Shown: positions 26,863 through 37,533, numbered from the stretch's first letter. The stretch is DNA of 47,229 nt from Carnobacterium sp. (GCA_020431645.1 JAGQHW010000005.1:1-47229), one strand, 5' to 3'. Program-made: numbers and translations. Notes: generated from the sequence alone by a model not told the origin.

Positions 26863-27566
26863 TTTAATAACTCCTCAATCGCAGAAATTTTAATCGTAAA
26901 TGCTTGTATTTTTTCAGATTGATCTGTAGCAGATTTAGGTAAATCAACGAGTATTTGCTTATTTTTAGCTAATTCATTTGTCCATTTTTTTATAAATAGT
27001 AAAGACCGTTCTTTTCTCAAGTGAAAACCAAAAGCAATATCTTCTGCTAAAAAAGGAACGGAGGATTCAGCAGATTTTTCAGCTACTATAATTTCATATA
27101 TTTTGCTGTTTTCTTCAATTAATTCTTCTGAAACAATCTGATAGCGGTGGTCAATCAGCCAAGTTCTCAAATCAGATTCATCTTTATTTGCCTGTAAAAT
27201 CAATCTCTCTTTACCAGTTAATTTCCCCATTCGATATCCTTCGTCTAAAATAGTAGCAATGAGTGCGCCGCCCATACCACAAATGGTAATGGCAGAAATC
27301 TGGTCTAATTCAGGATTAAGAACGCTCAATCCGTCTCCCAATCGAACAACTACTTTGTTTTGTAATTTCAGGCGTTTGACTTGATTCTCGGCAATTCTAA
27401 ATGGCCCTTCAATAATCTCTCCAGCAATAGCAAATTCAATCTTACCCTCTACTGCTAGAACACAAGGAAGATAGGCATGATCTGATCCAATATCAGCTAA
27501 GCGTGAACCTTCAGGGACGTAGCTAGCTGCTTTTTCTAAGCGCAATGATAGTTGTTTTAGCTTCAT
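26859..27566 (-). CDS. trmK: tRNA (adenine-N1)-methyltransferase for A22
   Basis: SAM-dependent enzyme that makes m1A22 in tRNA, a family found mainly in Firmicutes. 235 residues: Rossmann methyltransferase fold with SAM-binding LADIGSDHAYLP (about 24-35), AGEIIEGP, RLGDGL, the ITICGMGGALI motif and a C-terminal coiled-coil extension. It precedes the Nif3-like gene with overlapping start and stop codons. Confidence 0.93.
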   Translation of the reverse strand: MKLKQLSLRLEKAASYVPEGSRLADIGSDHAYLPCVLAVEGKIEFAIAGEIIEGPFRIAENQVKRLKLQNKVVVRLGDGLSVLNPELDQISAITICGMGGALIATILDEGYRMGKLTGKERLILQANKDESDLRTWLIDHRYQIVSEELIEENSKIYEIIVAEKSAESSVPFLAEDIAFGFHLRKERSLLFIKKWTNELAKNKQILVDLPKSATDQSEKIQAFTIKISAIEELLK

Positions 27567-27596
27567 TAACTCTCTGTCACTTCTTTCGTTATAAAA

Positions 27597-28055
27597 TTAG
27601 TTTTTAAAGAAAGCTTCATCTAATAAATACCCTTCTGCAGCTTCTTTTGTTTTAAAAATAGCCTCCATTTTACCATCTGGTAAATTAACAGACCACATCG
27701 GATTGTCATATACTAAACGTAAAACATCACCATTTTGATCAAACCATAATTCGGAGTATCCTTCTTCGTAACCATCTTCCGTTTTTTTCAAAAATATGAT
27801 AGCTTTATCTAGTAAACGTCTAATATTTTTTTCATCAGCATCTAGGACTGAAATATAACCTTTAATGGTTTCTTCTTTAGGTAAGTAACCTGCATAAATA
27901 AGCGCATTTCCATTCCGATGAAGGTAACGAACAACCGTTGTTTTATCAACTGCACTACTCTCAAAATGATAATTGGTTCTATTTAGTGAAACAGGTACAG
28001 CCGTTAATTCTTTATACTCGTCAAATAGAGCTTTTTTTTCCTCAAACGATAACAT
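27597..28055 (-). CDS. Conserved-looking protein of unknown function
   Basis: 152-residue soluble acidic protein (MLSFEEKKALFDEYKEL...). I do not recognise the family. It has no signal peptide, membrane segment or Cys. An aromatic-rich central region with GYEEGYSELWFDQNGD and DNPMWSVNLPDG suggests a mixed alpha/beta fold. It lies between rpoD and trmK in the same direction, separated from rpoD by a terminator, so it probably has its own promoter in 28056-28131. Confidence 0.8.
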   Translation of the reverse strand: MLSFEEKKALFDEYKELTAVPVSLNRTNYHFESSAVDKTTVVRYLHRNGNALIYAGYLPKEETIKGYISVLDADEKNIRRLLDKAIIFLKKTEDGYEEGYSELWFDQNGDVLRLVYDNPMWSVNLPDGKMEAIFKTKEAAEGYLLDEAFFKN

Positions 28056-28131
28056 ATATTCTCATCCTCTCAAACTATCCTACTTAAGTATTATAACAGT
28101 TTTTTTAAAACCATGCTTTAATATGTTGAAA

Positions 28132-28176
28132 CAAAAAAAGCCAAGCGAATAGAAAATACTATCGGCTTGGTTTTTT
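28132..28176 (-). terminator. Terminator after rpoD
   Basis: Inverted repeat AAGCCAAGC...GCTTGG with A/T-runs on both sides; the minus strand reads TTTTTTTG after the stem. It ends the dnaG-rpoD transcript. Confidence 0.8.
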
Positions 28177-28185
28177 AAAATAAGT

Positions 28186-29301
28186 TTATTCTAAGAAATC
28201 TTTCAGTTGTTTTGAACGACTTGGATGACGCAATTTACGTAACGCTTTGGCTTCTATTTGACGAATACGCTCGCGCGTTACACCAAATACTTTACCAACT
28301 TCCTCCAATGTTCTTGTACGCCCGTCATCAAGACCAAAACGCAAACGCAAAACATTTTCTTCACGATCCGTTAAGGTATCTAAGACATCTTCAAGTTGTT
28401 CTTTTAACAGTTCATAAGCAGCATTTTCTGCTGGGCTAGTTGCATCATGATCTTCAATGAAGTCACCTAAGTGAGAATCATCTTCTTCACCAATTGGTGT
28501 TTCTAATGAAACAGGTTCTTGAGCAATTTTTAAAATCTCACGAACTTTTTCTGTTGGAAGATCCATTTCAGCACCAATTTCTTCAGGTGTCGGCTCTCTT
28601 CCTAAATCTTGTAACAATTGACGTTGAATACGAATCAATTTGTTAATCGTTTCAACCATATGAACTGGAATACGAATCGTACGTGCTTGATCAGCAATAG
28701 CACGGGTAATGGCTTGACGAATCCACCATGTAGCATAAGTCGAGAATTTGAACCCTTTAGTATAGTCAAATTTTTCTACAGCTTTCATTAAACCCATATT
28801 TCCTTCTTGAATCAAATCTAAAAATTGCATACCACGCCCAACATAACGTTTAGCAATACTTACCACTAGTCTCAAGTTAGCTTCCGCTAAGCGCTGCTTA
28901 GCTTCTTGATCACCGACTTCGATTTTTTTAGCTAACATAACTTCTTCTGCAGCGGTTAATAAATTCACTCGACCAATTTCTTTTAAATACATGCGAACAG
29001 GGTCATTGATTTTTACACCTGGAGGAGCGGTTAAGTCTTCTGGTTTTTCAGCTTCTTCTTTGCGCTCTTTAGCTAACATTTGGCGAACAGTTGGACCACC
29101 ATCATCTCCTACAACACCAATCCCACTATCTTCAACTTGTTGAATGAGTGCGTCCATTTTATCTGCATCCAATGTATAAGGTGTCGCTAATGTGTTCGTT
29201 AATTCATCATAATGAACCGTTCCACTAGGTTTAAATTCTTTAATAAATGCCTTTACTGCATCCTTATAAGATAATGTTGGTACTTTTTTTTCTTCAGCCA
29301 T
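28186..29301 (-). CDS. rpoD: Primary RNA polymerase sigma factor (SigA/RpoD)
   Basis: Housekeeping sigma-70 factor, 371 residues. Region 1.2 contains [11 protein letters not shown]; region 2 has [30 protein letters not shown] and the -10 recognition segment [13 protein letters not shown]; region 3 has RIPVHMVE; region 4 ends with the helix-turn-helix [21 protein letters not shown]. The start at 29301 (MAEEKKVP) follows GGGGAGG; the longer in-frame ORF from 29331 would lie before the ribosome binding site. It follows dnaG directly in the conserved dnaG-rpoD macromolecular synthesis operon. Confidence 0.98.
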   Translation of the reverse strand: MAEEKKVPTLSYKDAVKAFIKEFKPSGTVHYDELTNTLATPYTLDADKMDALIQQVEDSGIGVVGDDGGPTVRQMLAKERKEEAEKPEDLTAPPGVKINDPVRMYLKEIGRVNLLTAAEEVMLAKKIEVGDQEAKQRLAEANLRLVVSIAKRYVGRGMQFLDLIQEGNMGLMKAVEKFDYTKGFKFSTYATWWIRQAITRAIADQARTIRIPVHMVETINKLIRIQRQLLQDLGREPTPEEIGAEMDLPTEKVREILKIAQEPVSLETPIGEEDDSHLGDFIEDHDATSPAENAAYELLKEQLEDVLDTLTDREENVLRLRFGLDDGRTRTLEEVGKVFGVTRERIRQIEAKALRKLRHPSRSKQLKDFLE

Positions 29302-29339
29302 AAAAAAATGCCTCCCCTTTTTCAATCTCACTTTTTTTA

Positions 29340-31211
29340 CTACCCATTTTTTAACAAGCGGGATAGATTGACAATCTCAATCATTAAAACTTTTAATTGA
29401 GCTTGGTCGCCTTTTTTAGCAGCCTCGGTCATTTCGTCTTTTGTTTGTTTCAATTGTGTTTCTAACACTGACTTTCTTGAGATAACATCGATATAATCTT
29501 TGATCTCTTGTGGAACAACATCCATACTAAGAGATTGAAACTCAATTTCAACGATTTTATTTTTTAACGGTGTTTCTTTTACAAAATCAATAAACGCCTC
29601 AATGGACGTATCTGACAGAGCATGCTGTGCATGTTCTTGAAAGTTTTCATAATACAGATACAATAATTGATAATCATCATGTACGAAATGAAATTCTTCT
29701 GGTAAATTTTTGAGTTGAATTCTAACTTCTTCAAAATGAAATAAACGATTAAGCAATAATTGTTCTGCTCGTTCGATAGAATCCAATTTTTCTCTCTGAT
29801 TGTGAACTTGAGTAAACGTTGTAGAGCGAATTTCCGGGATTGATACCGTCTTTTTAGGTTCTTTGGAACGTTTTTTTTGTCGCTCATAAAAGCGTTGTTG
29901 AAACTGTTCATTTAAAGAATCAATAGAGATATCAAATTCGGCTGCTAGTTGCTTCATATACATTTCTCGTTCAACCGCAGAGGTAATCGTCAACATTTCA
30001 GTTACTATCTTTTCAATGTATCCAAGCCGCTCACTCTCATTTTTCAAATTCATATCACGACGATAGTAGTTCATTTTGAAACTAAACAAGGTATCTCTAC
30101 CATGAGAAATAAGTTCCTTAAAGGCTGACGCTCCTTTTTCTTTAATAAAATCATCCGGATCCATACCTTCAGGAAACGATAAAATAGCTAAATCAAAATC
30201 TGTTTGATCTATTAATAAATCAGCTGCACGTTTAGCAGCTTCAATACCTGCATCATCACCATCATAAGCCACTAAAACTTGATCTGTTATTCGCCCAAGC
30301 ATATGGATTTGCTCATTTGTCAGACTGGTTCCCATCGAAGCAACACCATTTTGTATTCCTGCTTGCCATGCAGCAATAACATCCATAAAGCCTTCAAATA
30401 AAATAACCTCTTTTTCTCGTCTGACAGCAGGGCGTGCCTTATCAAAATTAAATAAAACACTTCGCTTATTAAAAAGGTAGGTCTCGGGACTGTTTAAGTA
30501 TTTAGGTCCTGTTTCAAAGTCTGAAGTCTCAAACAACCTCCCAGAAAAACCAACAACTTTTCCTTGTTGATTGCGAATAGGAAAAACAATTCGATTAGAA
30601 AAACGATCTAATAGATCACCATTTTCTTTTTCAACAAATAAGCCCGTTTCGTTCAACAACTCTTTCGAATAATCTTTACCAATCAAATATTGTTGTAACA
30701 GGGTACGCTCATGTGGGGCAAACCCAATACCAAATGTTTCAATGGTTTCTTGTGTTAACCCCCTTTTCAACAAATAAGCTAATGCCTCTTCCCCAGCGGT
30801 TGTTTGCAACAGGATGTGATGGAATAATTCAAGACTCTCTTCATGTATTTTGAGAAGAAAGTCTTTTTTGGAATCTTTATTTTGTGAGTTTGATTGTCCT
30901 CCATTGAGTAAAGTTTGATCGACTTCGATCTGGCTAAGTTCTGCTGTCTTCAATACCGCTTCAGGAAAACTTAAACCATCGACTTCCATCAAAAACGAAT
31001 AAACATTTCCTCCTCTACCACAACTAAAACAATGAAAAATTTGTTTTTCTTCTGTCACAGAAAATGATGGTGTTCGCTCATCATGAAATGGACAAAAACC
31101 AAAAAAATTCTTTCCCTTTTTTTTAAGTTGTACGTACTGACTGACAATATCTGTAATATTGGTTTCTTGCCTGATTTTATCAACTGTTTCTTCAGGAATC
31201 CTCGTTGCCAA
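29340..31211 (-). CDS. dnaG: DNA primase
   Basis: Synthesises RNA primers at replication forks. About 623 residues. The N-terminal zinc-binding domain has [11 protein letters not shown] and HCFSCGRGG, the catalytic core has GFSGRLF and the Toprim motifs LFEGFMDV and VAYDGDDAG, and the C-terminal region is the helicase-interaction domain. I place the start at the TTG at 31211 ([11 protein letters not shown]), which follows AGAGGTGA and matches other DnaG N-termini. The seven extra residues read from a TTG at 31232 include the ribosome binding site itself. First gene of the dnaG-rpoD operon. Confidence 0.97.
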   Translation of the reverse strand: MATRIPEETVDKIRQETNITDIVSQYVQLKKKGKNFFGFCPFHDERTPSFSVTEEKQIFHCFSCGRGGNVYSFLMEVDGLSFPEAVLKTAELSQIEVDQTLLNGGQSNSQNKDSKKDFLLKIHEESLELFHHILLQTTAGEEALAYLLKRGLTQETIETFGIGFAPHERTLLQQYLIGKDYSKELLNETGLFVEKENGDLLDRFSNRIVFPIRNQQGKVVGFSGRLFETSDFETGPKYLNSPETYLFNKRSVLFNFDKARPAVRREKEVILFEGFMDVIAAWQAGIQNGVASMGTSLTNEQIHMLGRITDQVLVAYDGDDAGIEAAKRAADLLIDQTDFDLAILSFPEGMDPDDFIKEKGASAFKELISHGRDTLFSFKMNYYRRDMNLKNESERLGYIEKIVTEMLTITSAVEREMYMKQLAAEFDISIDSLNEQFQQRFYERQKKRSKEPKKTVSIPEIRSTTFTQVHNQREKLDSIERAEQLLLNRLFHFEEVRIQLKNLPEEFHFVHDDYQLLYLYYENFQEHAQHALSDTSIEAFIDFVKETPLKNKIVEIEFQSLSMDVVPQEIKDYIDVISRKSVLETQLKQTKDEMTEAAKKGDQAQLKVLMIEIVNLSRLLKNG

Positions 31212-31348
31212 ACCATTCACCTCTTTAGCCAATTAAAACGTACTTTCTGATCCTCTCTACAAGGCGGTAAGAGCCGCACCAAATAAATCAGCGCGACTCA
31301 GTTTTTTCGTTATCTGTAGACAGAAATATTCAAACTTAATTATACCAT

Positions 31349-31385
31349 AAAAAAAAGGAGCAGACAACAAGTTAGCCCCTTTTTC
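31349..31385. terminator. Likely terminator after niaX
   Basis: AAAAAAGGAGC...GCCCCTTTTT inverted repeat with one mismatch and flanking A- and T-runs. On the minus strand it ends the niaX transcript before the dnaG promoter region. Confidence 0.65.
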
Positions 31386-31403
31386 TATGAGTTTTTTATT
31401 CTT

Positions 31404-31973
31404 TTAATTTTTAACTTTTGTCAAAGACGAGCTAAAGCTTTTCCTTTTATTTAAAGACTTCCAAATAATAGAAGCAATCCCAAAATCAACCATACTGTGT
31501 ATCACTGTTCCGATTCCTACCATTAAAAAAACAGACTGTAAGAAACCTTGATTGTAGTACGTGTCTGTTACATTCCCACCAAAATAAAAGAGCGAAACGA
31601 CCGCTACTTCTGCTAACGCATGAACTACACCAATAGCAAAAGAGAAAAATTGAGCTTTTAATGGATTTTCTATTATTTCTGGATGTCTTTGTACCCAAAA
31701 GGCTCCTACTATGGCAAATACTACATGAGTTAACGCTCTTAACGCAACAATTAAAGGAAAACCACTAATCATAAAGCCAACAGCTGTACCTAGTGCCACA
31801 AAAACTGCAATAGCTGGTGAGATAAATAAAGCAATAAAAATAGCTACATGACTACCTAATGTAAAAGAAGCAGGTTCTAAAATAATTTTAACAGGTGAAA
31901 CAATAGGAATCATAATCCCAATCGCTATTAATAAAGCTGATACCGTTAATCTATGAACACTTTTTGTTTGCAT
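31404..31973 (-). CDS. niaX: Niacin ECF transporter substrate-binding component
   Basis: 189-residue integral membrane protein with about six hydrophobic helices. The N-terminal pattern (ALLIAIGIMIPIVSPVKI, EPASFTLGSHVAIFIALFISP, GFPLIVALRALTHVVFA) fits the NiaX S-component of energy-coupling factor transporters. It would capture niacin and work with a shared EcfAA'T module encoded elsewhere. It lies next to the NiaR repressor gene, with NiaR-like palindromes in its promoter, which strongly supports niacin as substrate. Confidence 0.88.
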   Translation of the reverse strand: MQTKSVHRLTVSALLIAIGIMIPIVSPVKIILEPASFTLGSHVAIFIALFISPAIAVFVALGTAVGFMISGFPLIVALRALTHVVFAIVGAFWVQRHPEIIENPLKAQFFSFAIGVVHALAEVAVVSLFYFGGNVTDTYYNQGFLQSVFLMVGIGTVIHSMVDFGIASIIWKSLNKRKSFSSSLTKVKN

Positions 31974-32003
31974 ATAAACATCTCCAATTGGTTATAATCG
32001 CTT

Positions 32004-32063
32004 AGGTGTCAAGACACCTCCACTAATTTAGTATAACTGAATAAAAAAAGATGTCAAGACACT
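32004..32063 (-). promoter_or_regulatory. niaX promoter with two NiaR-like operator palindromes
   Basis: Two copies of a TGTCAAGACA core: AGGTGTC-AA-GACACCT (32004-32019, perfect 7-bp arms) and AGATGTC-AA-GACACTC (32049-32063). On the minus strand the second contains the -35 TTGACA, followed after 16 bases by TATACT, so a repressor bound there would block the promoter; the first lies just downstream of the expected transcript start. Operator identity is inferred from position next to niaR. Confidence 0.8.
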
Positions 32064-32066
32064 CTT

Positions 32067-32588
32067 TTAATCTTGATACAATACGTTTTCATCAGATAAC
32101 TGCTGAATGATTTTATTAAAAATAAATTCATCTTTACAGGCAATCGTATGCAAATGAATGCCTTTTGTTAAGTCTGATAATAAATTTGCTTTTGAACGTA
32201 TCATTTTTTGAAGAAATTGATCTGCATCGTGTCGTGAGCTGATATTTAATTGCCCTTTTATCTCACCATAAACCGGGTGTTCCACGATGACATCGATTAT
32301 TTCTCCCCCATTATCAACTATTGCATACAATTCTTTTTGAGTTTCATCTAGTTGATGTGCACAAGCAATTTTTCGGACATAGCGATTATCAGGACTTTCT
32401 TCACTAGTTAAGACGTACCCTTTAGGTGTTGCTGTAATATCAATTCCTGTTGCTCTAATTAAAGCGACGTCGCCAACAATAATTTGACGACTAACTGCTA
32501 ATTTCTTTGCTAATACTGTAGCACTTATTGGTGTTTTTGTCTTCTGTAGCGCAGCAACAATTTTATTTCTCCTTTTAATAGGTTCCAT
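32067..32588 (-). CDS. niaR: NiaR niacin-responsive transcriptional repressor
   Basis: 173-residue regulator: N-terminal HTH_11 winged helix (about 1-60, ISATVLAKKLAVSRQIIVGDVALIRATG) and C-terminal 3H domain with three conserved His motifs (IVEHPVYGEIKGQL, SSRHDAD, GIHLHTI). Family members bind niacin (nicotinic acid) with a metal and repress NAD salvage and niacin uptake genes. Two matching palindromes lie between this gene and niaX. Confidence 0.92.
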   Translation of the reverse strand: MEPIKRRNKIVAALQKTKTPISATVLAKKLAVSRQIIVGDVALIRATGIDITATPKGYVLTSEESPDNRYVRKIACAHQLDETQKELYAIVDNGGEIIDVIVEHPVYGEIKGQLNISSRHDADQFLQKMIRSKANLLSDLTKGIHLHTIACKDEFIFNKIIQQLSDENVLYQD

Positions 32589-32647
32589 AGTTCTATTCCT
32601 CTCAATTTTAAAAAAGCATTTTTTTCACCATAGGTATAAAAACTAAA

Positions 32648-34363
32648 TTAGTCTAAGAATTGAGCTTCATAAAGACGTCGATACGTTCCATTTAACGCCA
32701 TTAATTCCCTGTGACTACCTTCTTCAGCTATTCCTGTCTCATTCACGACAACAATCCTTGTCGCATGCTTAATTGTCGCTAGACGATGTGCGATAACGAG
32801 AGTCGTTCTGCCCGCTGACAATGAGTTTAACGAATCTTGAATAGCTTGTTCTGTTTCAGTATCTAATGCTGAAGTAGCTTCGTCTAGTATCAAAATAGCA
32901 GGATTTTTTAAAAACATTCGAGCGATTGATACTCGCTGTTTTTGTCCTCCAGATAGTTTAACCCCACGTTCTCCAATAATCGTATCCAATCCTTCAGGCA
33001 TGTCTAAAACAACTTGCTCTAAATGCGCCAAGCGAACTACCTCTGTTATCTCCTCTTCACTCGCATCCAATTTACCATATCGAATATTTTCTCGAAGACT
33101 TCCGGGAAATAAAAAGACGTCCTGTTGAACGATGCCAATTTGTTTTCTTAATGACTGCATGGTCACATCTTGAATATTTATGCCATCAATTAAGATTTCC
33201 CCTTCATTTATTTCATAAAAACGAGGCAATAAGTTACAAATAGTTGTCTTACCAGCACCACTTGGCCCAACAAAAGCAATTGTTTCTCCTTGAGTAATAG
33301 ATAAATGAATATGCTCTAGAACCTTATTCGTTGAATCATACCAAAACGAAACATTTTTATATTGAATTGTACCCTCTACTGGGGGTAAGACTTTTGCATC
33401 AATCTTATCTTGGATACTAGGTTTTTTACCTAACTCTTCTCGGAAGCGTTTAAAACCTGCTATGCCTTTAGGATAACTTTCAATCATTGTATTCACTTTT
33501 TCAATTGGACGAACAAATATATTCGCTAATAAAATAAATGCAACAAATTCTCCATAATTAATTTCTCCTCTGATTGTGTAAAACGCTCCGAAAAATAACG
33601 CAAATAAATTAATTAAGCGAATTAAGAAATAATTGTAAGAAGAACTAATGCCCATCATTTTGTAAAATAATATTTTTGATTTTCGATAGGTCTGATTTAA
33701 TACTTCAAAACGCCCGGCTTCATATTTTTCATTGGCGAAAGCTTGCACTTCACGAATACCACTTACAGAAGCTTCAATTCCAGCATTAAAATTTCCTAAA
33801 TTTCGAAAGATGTCGATATTAACATGAGTCATTTTTTTATTAAAAATAATTAAGGCTACCGTAATAAATGGAATCATAATAAATGTTGCCAAAGCTAATT
33901 TAACATGAATGGTTAACATGATACCAAAAGCTCCTATTAAAGTAATCAATGTGATAAAAATATCTTCTGGCCCATGATGAGCGACTTCTGATATTTCAAA
34001 TAAATCAGTTGTTAATCGCGCCATCAGCTTACCTGTTTTTTTATTATCATAGTAGCTAAACGGTTGTTTTTGGAGATGAGAATAAAGTTCTCTCCGCATA
34101 TCTGTTTCGATGTTAACGCCTAATGTATGGCCGAAATAAACAACTATGTATTGTAGCACAGTATTCACCATATATAATAGTAACAGCAAAAGCGATACGG
34201 TAACAATTAATGACCAATTTCCCGAAGGTAACAAGCGATTAATCACTCGATTGACCACAACTGGAAAGGCCAATTCTAATGTTGCAGCTAAAATAGCACA
34301 ACCAAAATCAAGATAGAATAACTTTTTATAAGGCCGATAATAACTAAAAAACTGTTTTAACAT
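32648..34363 (-). CDS. ABC exporter half-transporter (YwjA-like, multidrug/lipid type)
   Basis: 571-residue fused permease-ATPase. An N-terminal type I exporter membrane domain has about six helices (residues 1-310). The nucleotide-binding domain carries Walker A GPSGAGKTT, Q-loop VQQDVFLF, signature LSGGQKQR, Walker B ILILDEATSALD and the H-loop AHRLAT. It probably acts as a homodimer since no partner gene is adjacent. Substrate unknown. Its N-terminus resembles B. subtilis YwjA from memory. The start is set by GGAGGA before ATG 34363. Confidence 0.9.
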   Translation of the reverse strand: MLKQFFSYYRPYKKLFYLDFGCAILAATLELAFPVVVNRVINRLLPSGNWSLIVTVSLLLLLLYMVNTVLQYIVVYFGHTLGVNIETDMRRELYSHLQKQPFSYYDNKKTGKLMARLTTDLFEISEVAHHGPEDIFITLITLIGAFGIMLTIHVKLALATFIMIPFITVALIIFNKKMTHVNIDIFRNLGNFNAGIEASVSGIREVQAFANEKYEAGRFEVLNQTYRKSKILFYKMMGISSSYNYFLIRLINLFALFFGAFYTIRGEINYGEFVAFILLANIFVRPIEKVNTMIESYPKGIAGFKRFREELGKKPSIQDKIDAKVLPPVEGTIQYKNVSFWYDSTNKVLEHIHLSITQGETIAFVGPSGAGKTTICNLLPRFYEINEGEILIDGINIQDVTMQSLRKQIGIVQQDVFLFPGSLRENIRYGKLDASEEEITEVVRLAHLEQVVLDMPEGLDTIIGERGVKLSGGQKQRVSIARMFLKNPAILILDEATSALDTETEQAIQDSLNSLSAGRTTLVIAHRLATIKHATRIVVVNETGIAEEGSHRELMALNGTYRRLYEAQFLD

Positions 34364-34442
34364 GAAATCCTCCTCTGTTGCGTACTTTATCTATTATAAG
34401 CAACAAGCAGCTCAAATGAAAGTCAAACTCTATTAAATAAAC

Positions 34443-34472
34443 TCCCACTAAAGAAAACTATCTTTAGTGGGA
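34443..34472 (-). terminator. Terminator after glyS
   Basis: Perfect 12-bp stem TCCCACTAAAGA/TCTTTAGTGGGA with a 6-base loop; the minus strand continues with TTTATTT. It ends the glyQS transcript. Confidence 0.8.
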
Positions 34473-34501
34473 GAATAAGCAAAAATTAATACCTGTATTT
34501 T

Positions 34502-36586
34502 TTATTTAACGACTAATTTATCAATACTTGCAAAAGATAAAGTAAGCAGAGCAATTTGGCTTAGTAGAGATAAACGATTATTTCTAATAGCTTCATTATC
34601 CGTCATGACCATGTTTTCGTCGAAGAAAGCATCAATATGAGGTTGCAAACTTTTTAATTCTCTAAATTTTTCTTCTGTTTCTAATGTACCGAAAACAGCA
34701 CTTATTTTTTCAACTTGATTTGCTAAATTTATTTCAGAATCCTTTTCAAATAGAGTTTTGTCTATTTTTCGATTCACTAGATTAATTTTTTCTTTATTTT
34801 TTTTAGCTAAGTTTAATACACGTGTTAATGATTCAATTGTTGGTTTAAACGACTGTTGCGTTATATGCTTTTCTAGTTCGCGGCCAGCTTTGAGCATATC
34901 AACTAAGTTTTCTTGGTCTGAATTTAAAACTGCTTCAATAATATCATAGCGTATTTTTTCATTACGCATAACTTGTTGTAAACGAGCTTTTATGAAATCA
35001 ACTAATTCTAAACCGCTCTTTTCGTAACCAGATAGCAAAGAATCTGAGTCAGAGGATAGCGTGTTAAGAATGTCTTCTCTAAGTGTATTCATCGGGAAGA
35101 ACCAATTCTCATTCGTCACAATACGAACTAATCCATACGCTTGGCGCCTCAATGCAAAAGGATCGTTAGAACCTGTTGGGACTTTTCCAATCGCAAAGAA
35201 AGACATCATACTCTCTAGTTTATCTGCTAAAGCTAGCACGGCACCAATTGAACTCTTAGGTAAGTCGCCATCACTTGAGATGGGTAAATAATGTTCGCGT
35301 ATAGCTGTTGCTACAGCAGGTGTTTCACCTTGTAATAAAGCGTATTTTTCTCCCATGACTCCTTGTAATTCTGGAAACTCCCCAACAACATTTGTAACCA
35401 AGTCAAATTTATATATTTCTGCTGCACGATCTAAACTAATCTGTTCCTCGTTGGTTAAGCCAACCGTTTTTCCGATAGTTCTTGCAAAAGAGCGAACACG
35501 TTGCATTTTTTCGTATACAGATCCAATTTTTTCATGGAAGGTTACTTGTTTCAACTGTTCCACACATGTTTCAATCGTTAATGTTTTATCTTCTTTATAG
35601 AAAAATAAAGCATCTTCTAATCGAGCAGTTAAAACTTTTTCGTTTCCTCTAATAACATTGTCAATAAATTCAGCATTCCCGTTTCGAACAGAAATAAAAT
35701 AAGGCAATAAGTTCCCACTATAATCAGCAACATCCACATATCTTTGGTGATCTCTCATAGAAGTAATCAATATTTCTTCAGGTATTTCTAAATAAACTGG
35801 ATTATACTTGCCATAAAAAGCTGTGGGGTATTCAACTAAATTATTAATTTCTTCTAACAGATTAGGTACAATTGAAACAGTCCAATCGTGTTCTTTTGCG
35901 ATCGCATCAATTTGAGAGACTATCATGTGTTGGCGTTTGTCGCTATCAGCAATAACAAACACTTTTTCTAAGACTTGCTCATAATCTAATGCCGTTTCAA
36001 AAGTTACATCTTTTCCGAGAAAACGATGGCCTCTACTAGTATTAGATGTTTCAATATCTAATACAGTGAATGGAATGATTTCGTCATCCAACATTGCTGT
36101 AATCCAATGGATAGGCCTAATGTAGTTAAAATGGTGATTAGCCCAATTCATACTTACTGGAAAAGTCATTGAGGTAATAACCTTATCTAAATCTGTTAAA
36201 ATCGTTTTAGCTGGTAACCCTTCAATAAACTTATCTACATGGACATACTCTATACCATTTATTTCTTTAAAATAAATATCCTCAACCGTTAACTGTTGCC
36301 CACGAACAAATCCCATAGCCGCTTTACTCCAATTTCCTTGTGCGTCTAGTGCAATTTTTTTAGCTGGTCCCTTAGCGGACTCCTCAACATCTACTTGTTT
36401 TTCAGAAAGATCTTTAATAATAACTGCTAATCTTCTCGGTGTAGAAAAAGGCAAGATTTCACCATAGCTCAGTCTGTTATCATCTAAAAATTGCTTCATT
36501 CTTTCAACCAACTGCAGTCTACTTGGTGCTACAATATGAGCGGGTATTTCTTCTAAGCCAATTTCTAACAATAAATTTTTAGTCAT
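34502..36586 (-). CDS. glyS: Glycyl-tRNA synthetase beta subunit
   Basis: tRNA-recognition subunit of the bacterial alpha2-beta2 glycyl-tRNA synthetase. The 694 residues match the usual length. It starts with NLLLEIGLEEIPA and contains STPRRLAVI, AKGPAKKIA, RPIHWI and RFLGKD, then an HD-like central region (ADKLESMMSFFAIG, NDPFALRR) and a C-terminal anticodon-binding DALR-like helical domain. It follows glyQ by one base. Expression is controlled by the T-box upstream of glyQ. Confidence 0.97.
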   Translation of the reverse strand: MTKNLLLEIGLEEIPAHIVAPSRLQLVERMKQFLDDNRLSYGEILPFSTPRRLAVIIKDLSEKQVDVEESAKGPAKKIALDAQGNWSKAAMGFVRGQQLTVEDIYFKEINGIEYVHVDKFIEGLPAKTILTDLDKVITSMTFPVSMNWANHHFNYIRPIHWITAMLDDEIIPFTVLDIETSNTSRGHRFLGKDVTFETALDYEQVLEKVFVIADSDKRQHMIVSQIDAIAKEHDWTVSIVPNLLEEINNLVEYPTAFYGKYNPVYLEIPEEILITSMRDHQRYVDVADYSGNLLPYFISVRNGNAEFIDNVIRGNEKVLTARLEDALFFYKEDKTLTIETCVEQLKQVTFHEKIGSVYEKMQRVRSFARTIGKTVGLTNEEQISLDRAAEIYKFDLVTNVVGEFPELQGVMGEKYALLQGETPAVATAIREHYLPISSDGDLPKSSIGAVLALADKLESMMSFFAIGKVPTGSNDPFALRRQAYGLVRIVTNENWFFPMNTLREDILNTLSSDSDSLLSGYEKSGLELVDFIKARLQQVMRNEKIRYDIIEAVLNSDQENLVDMLKAGRELEKHITQQSFKPTIESLTRVLNLAKKNKEKINLVNRKIDKTLFEKDSEINLANQVEKISAVFGTLETEEKFRELKSLQPHIDAFFDENMVMTDNEAIRNNRLSLLSQIALLTLSFASIDKLVVK

Positions 36587-36587
36587 A

Positions 36588-37499
36588 TTAGTTTATCTCC
36601 TTAGTAGAATTTAACTGATTTTTAAGTAGTGGATAACCAAGTTTTTCTCGTTCAGTAACAAAAGCAAGTGCAATAGCTCGTGCCATTTTACGTATACGGG
36701 CTAAATAACCAGCTCGTTCAGTAACAGAAACAGCTCCTCTTGCGTCTAATAAATTAAAGGTATGGCTACATTTTAAAACATAGTCATATGCTGGATGAAC
36801 TAAACCTGATTCAATTTGAACGGTAGCTTCTTTTTCATAGTCTTCAAATAATTGCAACAATAATTCTTGATTGCTATTTTCAAACGCGTATTTGGAGTGT
36901 TCGAATTCAGGCTGAATAAAAATTTCGCCATATTTTACTCCCTTTGTCCATTCAATATCATAAACACTATCTACTTCTTGTATATAAGAGGCTAGACGCT
37001 CCAATCCATAAGTTAGTTCGCTGGTGACAGGAAAACAGTCTAATCCACCAACTTGTTGGAAATAGGTGAATTGAGTGATTTCCATTCCATCCAGCCAAAC
37101 TTCCCAGCCTAAGCCTGCACAACCCATTGAAGGATTTTCCCAGTTGTCTTCAACAAATCGAATATCGTGTTTCAACGGATCAATACCTAAAAGAACTAGA
37201 CTATCTAAATAAAGTTCTTGAATATTCTTTGGTGAAGGTTTCATAACAACTTGAAATTGGTGATGTTGAAATAAGCGGTTAGGATTTTCTCCATAACGAC
37301 CGTCACCTGGGCGTCTTGAGGGCTCAACGTAAGCTGCATTCCATGGTTCTGGTCCAATCGCTCTCAAAAAAGTATAAGGGCTCATAGTTCCAGCTCCTTT
37401 TTCAGTATCATAAGATTGCATTAATAAACAACCCTTATCTGACCAGTAATTTTGTAATGTTAGAATAATTTCTTGAAATGTCAACGGCTCTTTTTTCAT
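36588..37499 (-). CDS. glyQ: Glycyl-tRNA synthetase alpha subunit
   Basis: Catalytic class II subunit of glycyl-tRNA synthetase, 303 residues. Motifs include [80 protein letters not shown] and GLERLA. AAAAGGAG precedes ATG 37499. A glycine T-box leader lies just upstream. Confidence 0.98.
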   Translation of the reverse strand: MKKEPLTFQEIILTLQNYWSDKGCLLMQSYDTEKGAGTMSPYTFLRAIGPEPWNAAYVEPSRRPGDGRYGENPNRLFQHHQFQVVMKPSPKNIQELYLDSLVLLGIDPLKHDIRFVEDNWENPSMGCAGLGWEVWLDGMEITQFTYFQQVGGLDCFPVTSELTYGLERLASYIQEVDSVYDIEWTKGVKYGEIFIQPEFEHSKYAFENSNQELLLQLFEDYEKEATVQIESGLVHPAYDYVLKCSHTFNLLDARGAVSVTERAGYLARIRKMARAIALAFVTEREKLGYPLLKNQLNSTKEIN

Positions 37500-37533
37500 T
37501 TAAAACACTCCTTTTTATTATTTAGTATAAAAT

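Noticed and set aside
29579-29911. 110-residue minus-strand open frame inside dnaG
   Set aside because: Shadow of the dnaG C-terminal domain in another frame, with no ribosome binding site.
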